DNA from: CADEFX01 sp963806735
Lineage (GTDB): Bacteria; Pseudomonadota; Alphaproteobacteria; Rhizobiales; Hyphomicrobiaceae
Assembly: GCA_963806735.1 (NCBI GenBank)
Contig: CAWEBE010000082.1
Location: 41,372 to 105,371, forward strand
Length of the DNA: 64,000 nt
Direction of reading: 5' to 3'
Shown here: positions 63,512 to 64,000 of the stretch, piece after piece
Layout: every line of letters begins with the position of its first letter
Position numbering within the stretch: the stretch's first letter is position 1
Position numbers and translations under genes: made by a program
Notes under the pieces: generated by a model
Seen by the model: only the letters and a program-made list of their open reading frames with translations
Database searches by the model: none
What the model was told of the DNA's origin: nothing

Positions 63512-64000
63512 ATGTCCATCATGAGCACGCTTTTCGACCACCTGACCTCGAAGAAGGGCGCCACTCTGGCCATACCCGCCATCCTGTTGATCGGCGCCAC
63601 GGTCGGCATTGGCCGTCAACCCGTTCCGGCCATGGCCGCTGACGGCCCCAAGGTCGCGGAAGTGCAGATCGCCCAGGCGACGGGCACGACGCCCTCGGTC
63701 TCTGGTTCCTTCACGGCCGAGCAGAAGCAGGCGATCGAGAAGATCGTCAAGGACTACCTCATGAACAATCCCGAGGTCATGATGGAGATCCAGACGGCGC
63801 TCGAGTCCAAGATGGAGACCATCCAGGCCGAGCGTCTGAAGGTTGCGCTCAAGGAGAGCGCGGGCGAAATCTTCCGCCGGCCGAACGCGCCGACCGCCGG
63901 CAACCCGAGCGGCGACGTCACCATCGTCGAGTTCTTCGATTATAACTGCGGCTACTGCAAGCGGGCGTTCGGAGACGTTGCCAAGATTGTCGAGAAGGAC
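63512..64000 (+). CDS. DsbA-family thiol:disulfide oxidoreductase (3' end outside window)
   Basis: 163 codons are present. A membrane/signal segment (ATLAIPAILLIGATVGIG) comes first, followed by a helical linker (TAEQKQAIEKIVKDYLMNNP) typical of alphaproteobacterial DsbA/ScsC-like proteins. The thioredoxin-fold start VTIVEFFDYNCGYCKRAF has the CxxC active site (CGYC). The frame is open to the last base. It is 41 bp after the BepA-like gene and likely co-transcribed. Confidence 0.92.
   Translation, partial: MSIMSTLFDHLTSKKGATLAIPAILLIGATVGIGRQPVPAMAADGPKVAEVQIAQATGTTPSVSGSFTAEQKQAIEKIVKDYLMNNPEVMMEIQTALESKMETIQAERLKVALKESAGEIFRRPNAPTAGNPSGDVTIVEFFDYNCGYCKRAFGDVAKIVEKD

Overview
The window comes from a high-GC alphaproteobacterium of the Hyphomicrobiales (Rhizobiales) type. 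The evidence is an NDUFS4-like complex I accessory subunit, MeaB, CimA, DUF2865 and DUF6600 secreted proteins, a BepA-like protease beside DsbA, and many small proteins of kinds common in Bradyrhizobium-like genomes. Genus cannot be decided from the sequence alone.

There are three parts. (1) Positions 1-345 are core genome: the end of the complex I subunit gene and an intergenic palindromic repeat. (2) Positions about 340-31163 are a genomic island with visibly lower GC, many short or broken genes and long non-coding gaps. A DUF4102-type tyrosine integrase (one frameshift) lies at its right end and a second integrase remnant at its left end. Joining base 345 to base 31164 rebuilds a normal intergenic repeat, so the ends can be placed closely. 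(3) Positions 31164-64000 are core genome again: high GC, closely packed housekeeping and envelope genes.

The island is a signalling and stress region. It encodes three single-domain response regulators (one frameshifted), two Crp/Fnr regulators, a very large CheB-CheR-PAS-histidine kinase-REC-REC-LuxR protein, a flavin monooxygenase, a GlsB/YeaQ membrane protein, a Bax-inhibitor-1 protein, a VOC protein, an Acb2/Tad1-like protein of the kind that sequesters cyclic-nucleotide defence signals, and about fifteen small unknown proteins. Remnants of a type III polyketide synthase, a CHAT protease, a PAS sensor and a DUF883-like protein show decay. Two regulatory patterns run through it. A CTAACCTAGGTTAG-type palindrome lies 140-200 bp upstream of each of the three response regulator genes. 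A different motif (minus-strand consensus TAGGTACTTTCCGAG) occurs nine times between 13.3 and 27.4 kb, always in one orientation, usually upstream of small minus-strand genes. Two of those copies belong to a homologous element of about 104 bp. One copy heads a probable small RNA with its own terminator and the other forms the leader of a small membrane-protein gene.

The right-hand core encodes an LLM-class oxidoreductase, an ATM1-type ABC exporter, a LysM/coiled-coil protein, a LOG-family hydrolase, two M48 proteases, a DUF6600 protein, meaB, an outer-membrane barrel protein, citramalate synthase (cimA) translationally coupled to a GFA-family gene, cysS (with an AT-rich internal segment), a LysE exporter, a matrixin-like protease, a 2-keto-4-pentenoate hydratase family enzyme, a DUF2865 protein, a GNAT enzyme, gltX, a frameshifted cytochrome c, nadE, class II DAHP synthase, an unusual VOC-membrane-coiled-coil fusion, an aminotransferase, a BepA-like protease and the start of a DsbA-like oxidoreductase. 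No tRNA, rRNA, CRISPR array or complete insertion sequence was recognised.
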